Shown: one piece after another, positions 43,967-52,589 of the stretch
Layout: each line of letters opens with the position of its first letter
Position numbering within the stretch: position 1 is the stretch's first letter
Assembly (NCBI GenBank): GCA_035527515.1
Contig: DATLAJ010000053.1
Location: forward strand, 8,056-72,055
From: a bacterium
GTDB lineage: Bacteria > B130-G9
Reading direction: 5' to 3'
Length of the DNA stretch: 64,000 bases
Position numbers and translations under genes: made by a program
Notes under the pieces: model-generated
Seen by the model: the letters and a program-made list of their open reading frames with translations, nothing else
Told to the model about the DNA's origin: nothing
The model's database searches: none

Positions 43967-45799
43967 ATGTTACATAGCGACGATCTGAAGGCAAAACTCA
44001 AGAGCATCGACAGGTCAGGATATAAATCGTATAAGTCCCTTGCCGGTCGATACAAGTTCGAGGACTACGTCCTCATCTTCGACAAGGTGCAAAGCGATCC
44101 CTTTGCAGCACCTTCGCGTTTGCGGGTGCGGGTGCCGCAGCAAGTCGCTGGTTTCCCACAGGCGCTCTTTTCAACCCCGACTCGTCGAGTTGCGTTGGAG
44201 GATTTCCTGACGCGTCAATTTGAGGCGGTGAGCTCCGATTCGCGGCGCAAGATACGCGGCTCTGGCAAAAGCGGGACGCTTTCCATTGCGTCCTGCGGTC
44301 AGGAGGTCTTGGAGAGGAGCTCCGTCAACGTTACGGACGAGTATGTCGAGGCGCGGTTCGTGGCCGGGCTCCCAGCGGACGGGCGCATCATCCTCGGGAA
44401 CGAGGCATACGCAATGCTTTTCGGGATTCTGCCGGACATAGTCCGGCAATCTCTCAAATACCAGAATCTGGACAAGAACGCGATGTCGAAGCACATCGAT
44501 GTTGTGGAGGACCAGGATTTCATACGCCATAAGCTCGAAGAGTTGGGCCTCATAGCGTTCGTGGCGGACGGCTCGATTCTGCCGCGGCGAAGCGGGATAG
44601 ACGACAGGCCGATGAGGGGTATCGTAGTTGACGTTGAAACGCTGGATGTCGTCAAGCCTGGGGAGATCGGTGCGGACATAGTCATACCGTTCAACTCTCC
44701 TTCAAGTCTGCAAATGGAGATTCAGACGCCAAACCGTGGGCCGGTCAGAGGGATGGCGCTTAGGCCCGGCGTTACGTTGATCGCGGGGGGCGGGTTCCAT
44801 GGCAAATCGACGCTTTTGTCGGCGTTGGAGCGAGGCGTTTACAATCACATCCCTGGGGATGGTCGTGAGTTCGTTGTTACCGTGGATGGAGCGGTCAAGC
44901 TGAAGGCAGAGGAGGGTCGGAACGTTGAGAAGGTCGATATAAGGCCGTTCATCAACAACCTGCCATTTGGGCAGAGCACAAGGGCATTTACGACCCAGAA
45001 CGCAAGCGGAAGCACCTCCCAGAGCGCCAACATTATCGAGGCGCTTCAGTTGGGCGCAAAGGTGCTTTTGATCGACGAGGACACATCGGCGACGAATTTC
45101 ATGATAAGGGACGTCAGGATGCAGCAATTGGTCCCGAAGGACCGGGAGCCAATCACGCCGTTCGTGGATAAGATCAGGCAGATGTATTCTGACCTTGGGG
45201 TCTCCTCGATACTTGTCATGGGCGGCTCCGGTGATTACTTTGATGTAGCGGACGTCGTGCTAGTTCTGGACAAATACCTTGTGAAGGACATGACAGTCAA
45301 GGCGCAGAGTATAGCGATAGAGCACCGGACTCGGCGCGAGATTGAAAGTGGGGAGCATTTCGGTGAGCTGACGAAGCGGTGCCCTCTCAAGCGGTCGTTG
45401 AGCGCAGGGTCAGGTCGTAATGAGGTCAAGATCGACATCAAGGGCAAGGGCAAGATTCTTTACGGTGAGAGCGAGAGCGACATTTCTGCTCAGGACCAGT
45501 TGGTTGACTACTGTCAGACTCGCGCGATCGGCGATGCGATCTACTATGGTGTGTCCGAGTATCTGAAGGACCTCGACAGCAGCATGGCAATGCCGGACCT
45601 AGTAGAGAGGATTGACAGGGACATTTCTGAGCGGGGTCTTGATATCTTATGCCCGTTCGCTCGGGGCGATTACGCCAGGCCGAGGCGTTTTGAGATTGGC
45701 GCGGCGATCAATCGGCTACGTTGCTTGAAGGTTAGACAGTTGAGAGCAGAAGAAGAGGGCCAGGAAGGGGCTAGATGTGAAAAAGAACCTGTTGGGTAA
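43967..45799 (+). CDS. Predicted ATPase of the ABC class (COG3044 type)
   Basis: The 610-residue soluble protein resembles the conserved ABC-class ATPase family known only from prediction. Landmarks are LRVRVPQQVAGFPQALFSTP near the N-terminus, Walker A LIAGGGFHGKSTLLSAL near residue 275, the family-specific FTTQNASGSTSQSANIIEAL, Walker B KVLLIDEDTSATNFMIRD near residue 368 and SILVMGGSGDYFDVADVVLV. There are no membrane segments, and it is not beside a permease, so it is unlikely to be a transporter. It ends inside secD (23-base overlap). The function is unknown. Confidence 0.85.
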   Translation: MLHSDDLKAKLKSIDRSGYKSYKSLAGRYKFEDYVLIFDKVQSDPFAAPSRLRVRVPQQVAGFPQALFSTPTRRVALEDFLTRQFEAVSSDSRRKIRGSGKSGTLSIASCGQEVLERSSVNVTDEYVEARFVAGLPADGRIILGNEAYAMLFGILPDIVRQSLKYQNLDKNAMSKHIDVVEDQDFIRHKLEELGLIAFVADGSILPRRSGIDDRPMRGIVVDVETLDVVKPGEIGADIVIPFNSPSSLQMEIQTPNRGPVRGMALRPGVTLIAGGGFHGKSTLLSALERGVYNHIPGDGREFVVTVDGAVKLKAEEGRNVEKVDIRPFINNLPFGQSTRAFTTQNASGSTSQSANIIEALQLGAKVLLIDEDTSATNFMIRDVRMQQLVPKDREPITPFVDKIRQMYSDLGVSSILVMGGSGDYFDVADVVLVLDKYLVKDMTVKAQSIAIEHRTRREIESGEHFGELTKRCPLKRSLSAGSGRNEVKIDIKGKGKILYGESESDISAQDQLVDYCQTRAIGDAIYYGVSEYLKDLDSSMAMPDLVERIDRDISERGLDILCPFARGDYARPRRFEIGAAINRLRCLKVRQLRAEEEGQEGARCEKEPVG

Positions 45800-47351
45800 A
45801 TCGATCTTTGCTGTCGCACTGGTCGTGCTTGTCGGTTGGTGTGCATATCCTCCGAAGGAGAAAGTACTGCTTGGTCTTGACCTCAGGGGCGGGATACACC
45901 TTGTCCTTGAGGTGGAGACAGAAACAGCGCTCAAGGGAGAGCTTTCGGAGATGAAGGTCAGGTTGGCCGATCTGCTTCGTGATCACGAGATACCAGTTGA
46001 GTCAGAGCGTGTGGCGGATGACCTGTCGGTCCGATTCGTTTTGCCGAGCACGGGCGCCAAGGATTCGGCGTTGTCAGAGTTTAGGGACGAGCAGAGCCGC
46101 TTTGACGTTTATCCGACGAAGCTCGCGGGCAACAAGTGGGAGTTGAAGCTTACATTCAAGTCCGTTGAAGACAAGCGTCTCAGGGAGAACTCGGTCCGTC
46201 AAGCGCTGGAGACGATCCGAAACCGAGTGGACGAACTTGGTGTAGCCGAGCCGGTCATTCAGCGCATAGGCTTGATCGGTAATCGGATTCTGGTTCAGCT
46301 GCCCGGTGTGGTTGACCCGCAGCGCGCCAAGAAGATCATCGGCCGAACTGCGATGCTCCAGCTTCGGCTGTTAAAGGACGAGGCCCCCAGCAAAGAAGCG
46401 CTGCTGGAGAAGTATAAAGGCAGTGTCCCGGAGGGATACGAGCTGCTAAAGATGGCGCCTCCTCGGCGTGCCGCCGAAACAGTTGGCAAGGCGCGTTATG
46501 CGCTCGTTGAGAACGAGGTTCGGGTCTCGGGAGCTGACTTGGAGGACGCGAGGACGGGGCACGATGAGTTCAACATGCCGGCCGTGGATTTCAGGCTGAC
46601 GAGGTCAGCCGGGAGGCTTTTCGGGAAGTTCACTCAGAAGCACATCAATGAGAGGCTCGCCATCGTTCTTGATAACGTTGTCGAGTCCGCTCCGTCGATA
46701 AAAACGCGCATCACGGAGAAGGGGCAGATCACGGGCAATTTCACGGTGCAGGACGCGGACGACCTCTCAGTGGTTCTCAGGGCAGGGGCTCTTCCTGCGA
46801 ACGTCAGGTATCTTGAAGAGAGAACCGTCGGACCTACGCTGGGCCTGGATTCGATCAGACAGGGGACTACCTCGGTGATCATCGGGGGCGCGCTTGTGGT
46901 GTTTTTCATGCTGTTTTACTACCGTCTTTCAGGTCTGATCGCTGATCTTACACTGGTCTTGAACCTGATCTTGCTGATGGGTTGCCTGGCGCTATCGGGA
47001 GCTGCTCTGACGCTGCCGGGCATCGCGGGCATTATTCTCACGGTCGGCATGGCGGTTGACGCCAACGTCCTGATTTTCGAGCGTATCAAAGAGGACCGCC
47101 GGGCTGGCAAAACAATCAGAGCGGCAGTGGAGGGCGGCTTCAAGCGCGCTCTGTTGACGATCGTGGATTCTAACGTTACTACGCTGATCGCGGCCGTCGT
47201 CCTGTTTCAGTTTGGGACAGGCCCGATACGGGGCTTCGCAGTTACATTGATACTTGGCATTCTTGCGAGCATGTTTACGGCGCTGTTTGTATCGAAGTTG
47301 GTCTTCCAGATAGTGCTTCAAAAGTGCAGAATCAAGCGATTGAGCATATAA
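45777..47351 (+). CDS. secD: Protein translocase subunit SecD
   Basis: SecD uses the proton gradient to pull exported proteins through SecYEG. The 524-residue protein starts at the GTG at 45777, preceded by GGAAGGGG. It has an N-terminal helix (about 10-25), the LLGLDLRGGIHLVLEVET motif, a large periplasmic P1 domain (about 40-340) and five C-terminal membrane segments with GMAVDANVLIFERIKED. The start overlaps the ABC-class ATPase gene by 23 bases, so the upstream cassette drives its translation. Confidence 0.95.
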   Translation: MKKNLLGKSIFAVALVVLVGWCAYPPKEKVLLGLDLRGGIHLVLEVETETALKGELSEMKVRLADLLRDHEIPVESERVADDLSVRFVLPSTGAKDSALSEFRDEQSRFDVYPTKLAGNKWELKLTFKSVEDKRLRENSVRQALETIRNRVDELGVAEPVIQRIGLIGNRILVQLPGVVDPQRAKKIIGRTAMLQLRLLKDEAPSKEALLEKYKGSVPEGYELLKMAPPRRAAETVGKARYALVENEVRVSGADLEDARTGHDEFNMPAVDFRLTRSAGRLFGKFTQKHINERLAIVLDNVVESAPSIKTRITEKGQITGNFTVQDADDLSVVLRAGALPANVRYLEERTVGPTLGLDSIRQGTTSVIIGGALVVFFMLFYYRLSGLIADLTLVLNLILLMGCLALSGAALTLPGIAGIILTVGMAVDANVLIFERIKEDRRAGKTIRAAVEGGFKRALLTIVDSNVTTLIAAVVLFQFGTGPIRGFAVTLILGILASMFTALFVSKLVFQIVLQKCRIKRLSI

Positions 47352-47375
47352 TAGACCGCTCTTTGGAGAGAGAAT

Positions 47376-48587
47376 ATGGACATTATTAAGGACTCGAAAT
47401 TCAAGTTTATTGAGAGCCGTAAGATCGCGTTTGCGTGTTCGGCCATTTTGCTACTTGCCGGCATCATCTCGCTGATCGTAAAGGGCGGCCCAAGTTACAG
47501 CATTGATTTCGAGGGCGGGACACTCATCCAACTGAAGTTCCTCAATCCAGTGGATATCTCTGTGCTGAGGCATAGCCTGGAAGGTATCGGCTACGGGGGC
47601 GCAACGATACAGGGGTTTGGTTCGCCCCGGGATGTCCTCATCCGGGTAAAGGATGTGGAAAAGTCCCAGGCAAGCGGGGATAGCCTTGTGCCCAAGCTTG
47701 TGGGGGTAGTTCGTGCGGCTTTTGACAAGCAGATAGGCGAGGGGCGCACGATCGACATAAATGCGATCAGTCCGAAGGAGCTCGCCCTTCACCTGAAAGA
47801 CCTCAAAGCCTTCAAGAACAAAAGGGAGGGAGCGGAGACGCTTGCCGGAACAATAGTCGAGAGGCGAAACGCCCTCGGGGGGCTGTTTCCCAATGTGGAC
47901 GCTTTGCTGTCCGTCCCTGGCATACCTGCTGAGGCAGTTGATTACTTCAGGGACAAGGCTTATGCCAGCGGTCTCACCGTGGTCCGTCAGGAGATGGTTG
48001 GGCCGAAGGTCGGAAAGGACCTGCGTGGGAAAGCTCTACTTTCGATATTCTGGGCCGTGCTCGGGATACTCATCTATGTCTCGCTTCGCTTTCGGTTTCA
48101 GTTCGCTGTGGCTGCGGTAATTGCCCTGATCCACGATGTCGGCATAACGGTTGGGCTGTTCTCGATCTTCAACCGGGAGTTCTCGCTCACGATCGTTGCC
48201 GCTCTTCTGACAATCGTCGGCTACTCGCTTAACGACACGATCGTTGTTTATGACCGTATCAGGGAGAACTCGAAGTCAATGAGGAGTCTGCCCTACGCCC
48301 AGCAGCTGAATGCCAGCATCAACTTGACCCTTAGTAGAACGCTCCTGACGTCGTTCACAACCTTCATTGTCGTTCTTGCGCTGTTCGTTCTTGGCGGCGA
48401 GGTCATACGTGATTTCGCGCTAGCGCTGATGATAGGAGTCATTGTGGGCACATACTCTTCTATCTTCGTTGCCAGCCCAATCGTGTACGACTGGGAGATG
48501 TACTCCAGAAGCAGACAGAAGAGAAAGCACATCGGCTCGGGCAAGCCGGCGGTTCAAGCTGCGGGCTCGCCTAAAAGACGAAGATAA
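47376..48587 (+). CDS. secF: Protein translocase subunit SecF
   Basis: SecF is the partner of SecD. The 403-residue protein has a first helix (about 18-36), the family motif YSIDFEGGTLIQLKF, six membrane segments in all, and GYSLNDTIVVYDRIRENSK. The periplasmic part contains about 80 extra residues (about 130-205) compared with the usual 300-320-residue SecF. It starts at the ATG at 47376, 24 bases after secD. The basic C-terminal tail is normal. Confidence 0.95.
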   Translation: MDIIKDSKFKFIESRKIAFACSAILLLAGIISLIVKGGPSYSIDFEGGTLIQLKFLNPVDISVLRHSLEGIGYGGATIQGFGSPRDVLIRVKDVEKSQASGDSLVPKLVGVVRAAFDKQIGEGRTIDINAISPKELALHLKDLKAFKNKREGAETLAGTIVERRNALGGLFPNVDALLSVPGIPAEAVDYFRDKAYASGLTVVRQEMVGPKVGKDLRGKALLSIFWAVLGILIYVSLRFRFQFAVAAVIALIHDVGITVGLFSIFNREFSLTIVAALLTIVGYSLNDTIVVYDRIRENSKSMRSLPYAQQLNASINLTLSRTLLTSFTTFIVVLALFVLGGEVIRDFALALMIGVIVGTYSSIFVASPIVYDWEMYSRSRQKRKHIGSGKPAVQAAGSPKRRR

Positions 48588-48597
48588 GGGCTGAACG

Positions 48598-50904
48598 GTG
48601 GTCCTCAACAAGTCCGCCACAGATCTTAACATCGCGGCGGATTACGAGGCACGGCTCGCGGCGATCAAGCGAGCATTGCTGTCCAGGTATCCTGATACGG
48701 CGGCTGATCACGATATCGAGAGGGCGTTTCGGTTTGCCGCGGAATACCACAAGGGCCAAAAGCGAGCGTCGGGGGAGGATTTCATAAAGCACCCGCTCTC
48801 GGTGGCCGAGATCCTGACGAAATGGGAGCTTGCGCCGGAGCTCATCACGGCCGCGCTGCTACACGACGTGTTGGAGGACGCATCGCCTGCCGATGTGGTG
48901 GTGTCTGCTAGTCCAGAGATATCTGACGAGGCCCTCGCTAGACAGCGCTTTATCGAGACAAGAGAAAATCTAGGTAACGAGATAGCCGCCGAGTTCGGAA
49001 ATGATGTGGCCGAGATCGTCCAGGGGCTGACCAAAGTCGACCGGCTTATGCTGGAGTCGAGGGAGGAAAGAACGGTGGAGAACCTCAAGCGGTTCTTCGC
49101 GGCGGTTGGCAAAGACCTGAGAGTGGTGCCGATAAAGCTAGCCGACCGGCTACACAACATGCGCACTCTGAAATCGCTGCCTGACTGGAAGCAGAAGAGG
49201 ACGGCGAAGGAAACACTCACCCTGTATGCGCCTCTTGCGTACCGGTTTGGGATGGGCGAGGTTCAGTCGGAGCTGGAGGACTTGGCCTTCGAGTCGCTCT
49301 TGCCGGACATCTACAACAAGCTTGTTGAGAAGCTCAGGGCGACGGAGGACGAGCGCCTCGCCGCGTTGAAAGGTGCGGAGAAGGCTCTCCGTAAGCATCT
49401 AGTGGCCGCTGGCATCGATGCCAAAATCACCACACGGAGCAAGCATTACTACAGCATATATCGGAAGATGGTGCGTCAAGGACTGACGATCGATGAGGTC
49501 TTGGACATAGTCGGGATGAGGGTTATCGCCAAGACTGAGAGCGAGTGCTACCGGGTGTTTGGGGAGGTTCATTCCCTCTGGCGCCCCATCCCGGGCGCGT
49601 TCAAGGACTACATAGCTACACCCAAGCCCAATATGTATCAGTCACTGCACACGGTTGTTCTCGTCAGGCCCGGCTACCAGCTCGAAGTGCAGATACGAAC
49701 CGAAAAAATGCATCTAGTCGCCGAGCGAGGCATAGCCGCACATTGGCGTTACAAGGCAATGGCGGACGAGAGGCTGCTCAAAAAGCTTTACAAGGAGAGC
49801 GACGTCAGCCAGTGGGTCGAGGAATTCATAACCAGCTACATAGAGAAGGACAGGGGCACAAAGCTGCTGGATGACATCAAGACGATGCTTCAGTCTGAGG
49901 ACATCTACGTGATGACACCGAAGGGGGAGATAAGGAGCTTCCCGCAGGGCTCAACGATCATTGATTTCGCATACAGCATACACACCGCCATCGGGGACCA
50001 TTTCGTCGCAGGGAAAGTCGGAGGCGTCCAAAAGCAGCCAGACCAAGAGTTGAAGACTGGGGACGTAGTCGAGATCATAACCGACAAGAGGGCAAGGCCG
50101 AAGAAAGAATGGTTGAAGTTCGCCAAAACGCCGTTCGCCCGCGCCGCGATACAGAAGTGGTTCAAGCTCGAAGAGCGGCATCTGATGGCCGAGATAGGGC
50201 GGTCGGTATTGGACGAGAAGTTAAGGATGGCTTGCGTTCCAAGCAAGGAGTTCTACAAGTCGCCCCGCCTTGCGTCGTTCATCGACCGAAGCGGGCTGTC
50301 GGACGTGCAGGACCTATTCGTCAAGGTCTCGCTAGGTAAGATAAAGGTGCTGCACGCGTTGGAGTTTGTTCTGCCCAAGAACCTCTACGAGAAGGTCCAC
50401 ACTCTCAAGGTAGCCAAAACGCCTCCTCAGGCCGACCTGCTCGCCCGCATCCGCGCCTACAAGAAGGGACTAGTAATCTCCGACCCGACAGCGTCGGAGG
50501 TCATTCTCGCCAAGTGCTGTCACCCTCTGCCAGGAGACCGCGTGGTGGGCTACATCAAACGAGGGAGCGGCGTTTCAATCCACAGGATCGAATGTTCGCG
50601 GGTCGAGGAGCTTTTGCCGGACAACATCAGGATAATAAGACATATCAGGTGGGACGTCCCGAAGTCATCTCTATTTGACACAAGATTGAGGCTCGTCTCG
50701 GTGGATAAGAAGGGCATTTTAGTCTATATCACCAAGGCGCTGTTGAACGCCAATGTTGACCTGCGGCAGACCAGGAGCGACAGGCTGCCGGACGGCTCGA
50801 TTTTGTTCAAGATCGATGCCCAGTGCTCCTCAGCTAGGCAGATCGAGAAGGCGATGGATCATCTGAAGGATATTGAGGGTATTATTGAAATAGAAAGAAA
50901 ATAG
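48598..50904 (+). CDS. RelA/SpoT-family (p)ppGpp synthetase/hydrolase
   Basis: This long-form RSH enzyme (768 residues) makes and probably also breaks down the starvation alarmone (p)ppGpp. The HD hydrolase region (about 40-200) has KGQKRASGEDFIKHPLSVAE, AALLHDVLEDA and KLADRLHNMRTL. The synthetase (about 250-390) has KPNMYQSLHTVVLV and EVQIRTEKMHLVAERGIAAH. TGS (about 435-495) and C-terminal ACT (about 695-768) domains are present. An insert of about 26 residues follows the HD motif (ASPADVVVSASPEISDEALA). The start is the GTG at 48598, 10 bases after secF. The intact HD residues suggest both activities. Confidence 0.93.
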   Translation: MVLNKSATDLNIAADYEARLAAIKRALLSRYPDTAADHDIERAFRFAAEYHKGQKRASGEDFIKHPLSVAEILTKWELAPELITAALLHDVLEDASPADVVVSASPEISDEALARQRFIETRENLGNEIAAEFGNDVAEIVQGLTKVDRLMLESREERTVENLKRFFAAVGKDLRVVPIKLADRLHNMRTLKSLPDWKQKRTAKETLTLYAPLAYRFGMGEVQSELEDLAFESLLPDIYNKLVEKLRATEDERLAALKGAEKALRKHLVAAGIDAKITTRSKHYYSIYRKMVRQGLTIDEVLDIVGMRVIAKTESECYRVFGEVHSLWRPIPGAFKDYIATPKPNMYQSLHTVVLVRPGYQLEVQIRTEKMHLVAERGIAAHWRYKAMADERLLKKLYKESDVSQWVEEFITSYIEKDRGTKLLDDIKTMLQSEDIYVMTPKGEIRSFPQGSTIIDFAYSIHTAIGDHFVAGKVGGVQKQPDQELKTGDVVEIITDKRARPKKEWLKFAKTPFARAAIQKWFKLEERHLMAEIGRSVLDEKLRMACVPSKEFYKSPRLASFIDRSGLSDVQDLFVKVSLGKIKVLHALEFVLPKNLYEKVHTLKVAKTPPQADLLARIRAYKKGLVISDPTASEVILAKCCHPLPGDRVVGYIKRGSGVSIHRIECSRVEELLPDNIRIIRHIRWDVPKSSLFDTRLRLVSVDKKGILVYITKALLNANVDLRQTRSDRLPDGSILFKIDAQCSSARQIEKAMDHLKDIEGIIEIERK

Positions 50905-50927
50905 ACAAATCGCGAATGAGAGTGAGA

Positions 50928-51314
50928 ATGCCAAAAAAGATCATAGCAACCAACAAAGCACCGGCCGCGGTCGGCCCCTACTCGCAGGCCGTGCTCGCCG
51001 GCGGTTTTCTGTTCATCTCAGGCCAGATAGCGATTGACCCCAAGACAGGAGGCCTCACAGGCGGCTCTTCCGCCGAGCAGACCAAGCGCATAATGAGGAA
51101 CATTGCCGCCATCCTTGACGAGGCTGGGGCCTCGGTCAGCGATCTGGTCAAGTGCGACATCTTCGTAACCGACCTGGGTCAGTTTAAGGCCATCAATGAC
51201 GTGTATGCGCAGTTCTTCGACACGCAGCCGCCAGCAAGGGCGACGATACAGGTCTCAGCTCTCCCGCTCGGCGTTGACGTCGAGATCGCCGCAGTCGCTT
51301 ACGTGGGGCACTAG
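50928..51314 (+). CDS. ridA: RidA-family enamine/imine deaminase
   Basis: RidA removes reactive 2-aminoacrylate-type enamines formed by PLP enzymes. The 128-residue protein from the ATG at 50928 carries KAPAAVGPYSQAVLAGGFLF, ISGQIAIDPKTGGL, the DLVKCDIFVTDLGQF helix and PPARATIQVSALPLGVDVEI, with the conserved Arg that binds the carboxylate. A start at 50916 would add four residues (MRVR). It lies 23 bases after the RSH gene and probably shares its transcript. Confidence 0.93.
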   Translation: MPKKIIATNKAPAAVGPYSQAVLAGGFLFISGQIAIDPKTGGLTGGSSAEQTKRIMRNIAAILDEAGASVSDLVKCDIFVTDLGQFKAINDVYAQFFDTQPPARATIQVSALPLGVDVEIAAVAYVGH

Positions 51315-51421
51315 CGCACTTTGTGGGAATGAGGGAGGGTTCGCGACGTGTTACCCGCAACTGATGCGAAAAGGTTCTCAGACTGTCCGCACCTCGCGAG
51401 CGCTCTCGGAATGAGTAATCC

Positions 51422-52348
51422 ATGAGGACCGCAGTATGCTTTCCTGGGCAGGCCTTGTCTCCTGTCTCGGACTTGCTTGGACGCCTCAAGCAGCTTTCGG
51501 CAGCCGGGCCGACGGTTGAGGAGGGGGAGAAGTTCATCGAGCGAGTCGGGTCCCCACTATCGGAGCGAACCATTCAGCAGCTTAGGACGTTCATCGCAAG
51601 CGTCGCCTCGTTCAAGGTTCTGACGGAGGAGATGAATGGGCCGGTATCGCTGTTGGTGGAGCACGGGGTAGGCATTTACGCTGCGCTTGTTTCTGCCCGG
51701 TCCATGTCGTTCCACCAAGGGCTGGAGATTGTGCTGATGGCCGGCGACCTTCTTGACGAGGTTGCTGACGGGGGCGACTTCGAGATGGCCTCGATAGTTG
51801 GGCTAAACCGCGAGGAGCTCAACCTCGTGTGCTCGGTGGCGGCCGAGAGTGGCGAAGTCTATCTTGCAAACATCAACGGCCCAACGCACTTCGTGCTCTC
51901 GGGGCATAGAAAGGCCATGGCTGCCGCCTGCGATGGCGCAAATAGGCGAGGCGCAATCGAGGCGAAACTACTTGGGGTAGATGCGCCGATTCACACGAGT
52001 ATCCTCGAATCTCGCGGCCGCAGGCTCGCAAAACAGTTGGCGACCGTACAATTTCAAAGCCCCGCAACGCCAATCATCGAACACATTTACGGCCAGCGCA
52101 TTATCGAGTGCAACATCCTCGACCTGCTCTCGCAGCAGCTCTTCATGCCCGTCAAGTGGACACGGGTTATGGACGCCCTGTGTCGTGAAGGAATAGATAC
52201 CCTCATCATCTTGCCACCGGAAACAGGGTTGGCCAAGAGCATCGAGGCGGACATGAACGATGCGACAATTATCTCACCCGGGGAGGGCAGCGACCTCAAG
52301 GCATGGTTTGAGCAGCTCGCTGGACTGAGTGAATGGAGCACGATGTAG
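51422..52348 (+). CDS. FabD-like acyltransferase homologue without catalytic serine
   Basis: The 308-residue protein has the malonyl-CoA:ACP transacylase fold: VCFPGQALS at the start, SFHQGLEIVLMAGDLLDEV, LANINGPTHFVLSGHRKAM, VDAPIHTSILES with the conserved His at residue 191, and SQQLFMPVKWTRVMDAL. The nucleophile elbow, normally GHSLGEY, reads EHGVGIY, with Gly82 in place of the Ser. The conserved Arg of the following helix (MRGK in E. coli FabD) is Ala here. The enzyme should not transfer malonyl groups. It may bind ACP or act as a regulator. It lies downstream of ridA; no other fatty-acid genes are nearby. Confidence 0.75.
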   Translation: MRTAVCFPGQALSPVSDLLGRLKQLSAAGPTVEEGEKFIERVGSPLSERTIQQLRTFIASVASFKVLTEEMNGPVSLLVEHGVGIYAALVSARSMSFHQGLEIVLMAGDLLDEVADGGDFEMASIVGLNREELNLVCSVAAESGEVYLANINGPTHFVLSGHRKAMAAACDGANRRGAIEAKLLGVDAPIHTSILESRGRRLAKQLATVQFQSPATPIIEHIYGQRIIECNILDLLSQQLFMPVKWTRVMDALCREGIDTLIILPPETGLAKSIEADMNDATIISPGEGSDLKAWFEQLAGLSEWSTM

Positions 52349-52589
52349 CACACCCGTGCCCTCAGTAACGGGACGCAAGCGCTTGAAATGCGTCGTCAGC
52401 CGTAGCGCCGAACCAGCGCCCGCGAGGCGTCTGCCGGCGTCAGGTCGAAGAAAGAGCTGTCAATCCGCTCGGTGAACCAAACTACCCCTCAATCTGTTCT
52501 ATTATTGCCGTATTATTGAACTTCGGGAATTAGGCAACTATCATCTCCGTAGCTTCTAGCTTTGCTTATCTACGTTGAGGGAGGATTCG
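52349..52589. other. Intergenic region with a possible gene fragment
   Basis: In this 241-bp gap the minus strand from about 52488 to 52396 reads a 30-residue coding-like tail (TERIDSSFFDLTPADASRAL) ending in TGA. It may be the relic of a lost gene. An AT-rich stretch at 52495-52560 could hold the protease promoter. GAGGGAGGA (52578-52586) is the ribosome site of the next gene. Confidence 0.35.

Noticed and set aside
48708-49220. Long minus-strand frames opposite secD, secF and the RSH gene
   Set aside because: They are shadows of real genes, with Ser/Arg-rich composition and no domain patterns.
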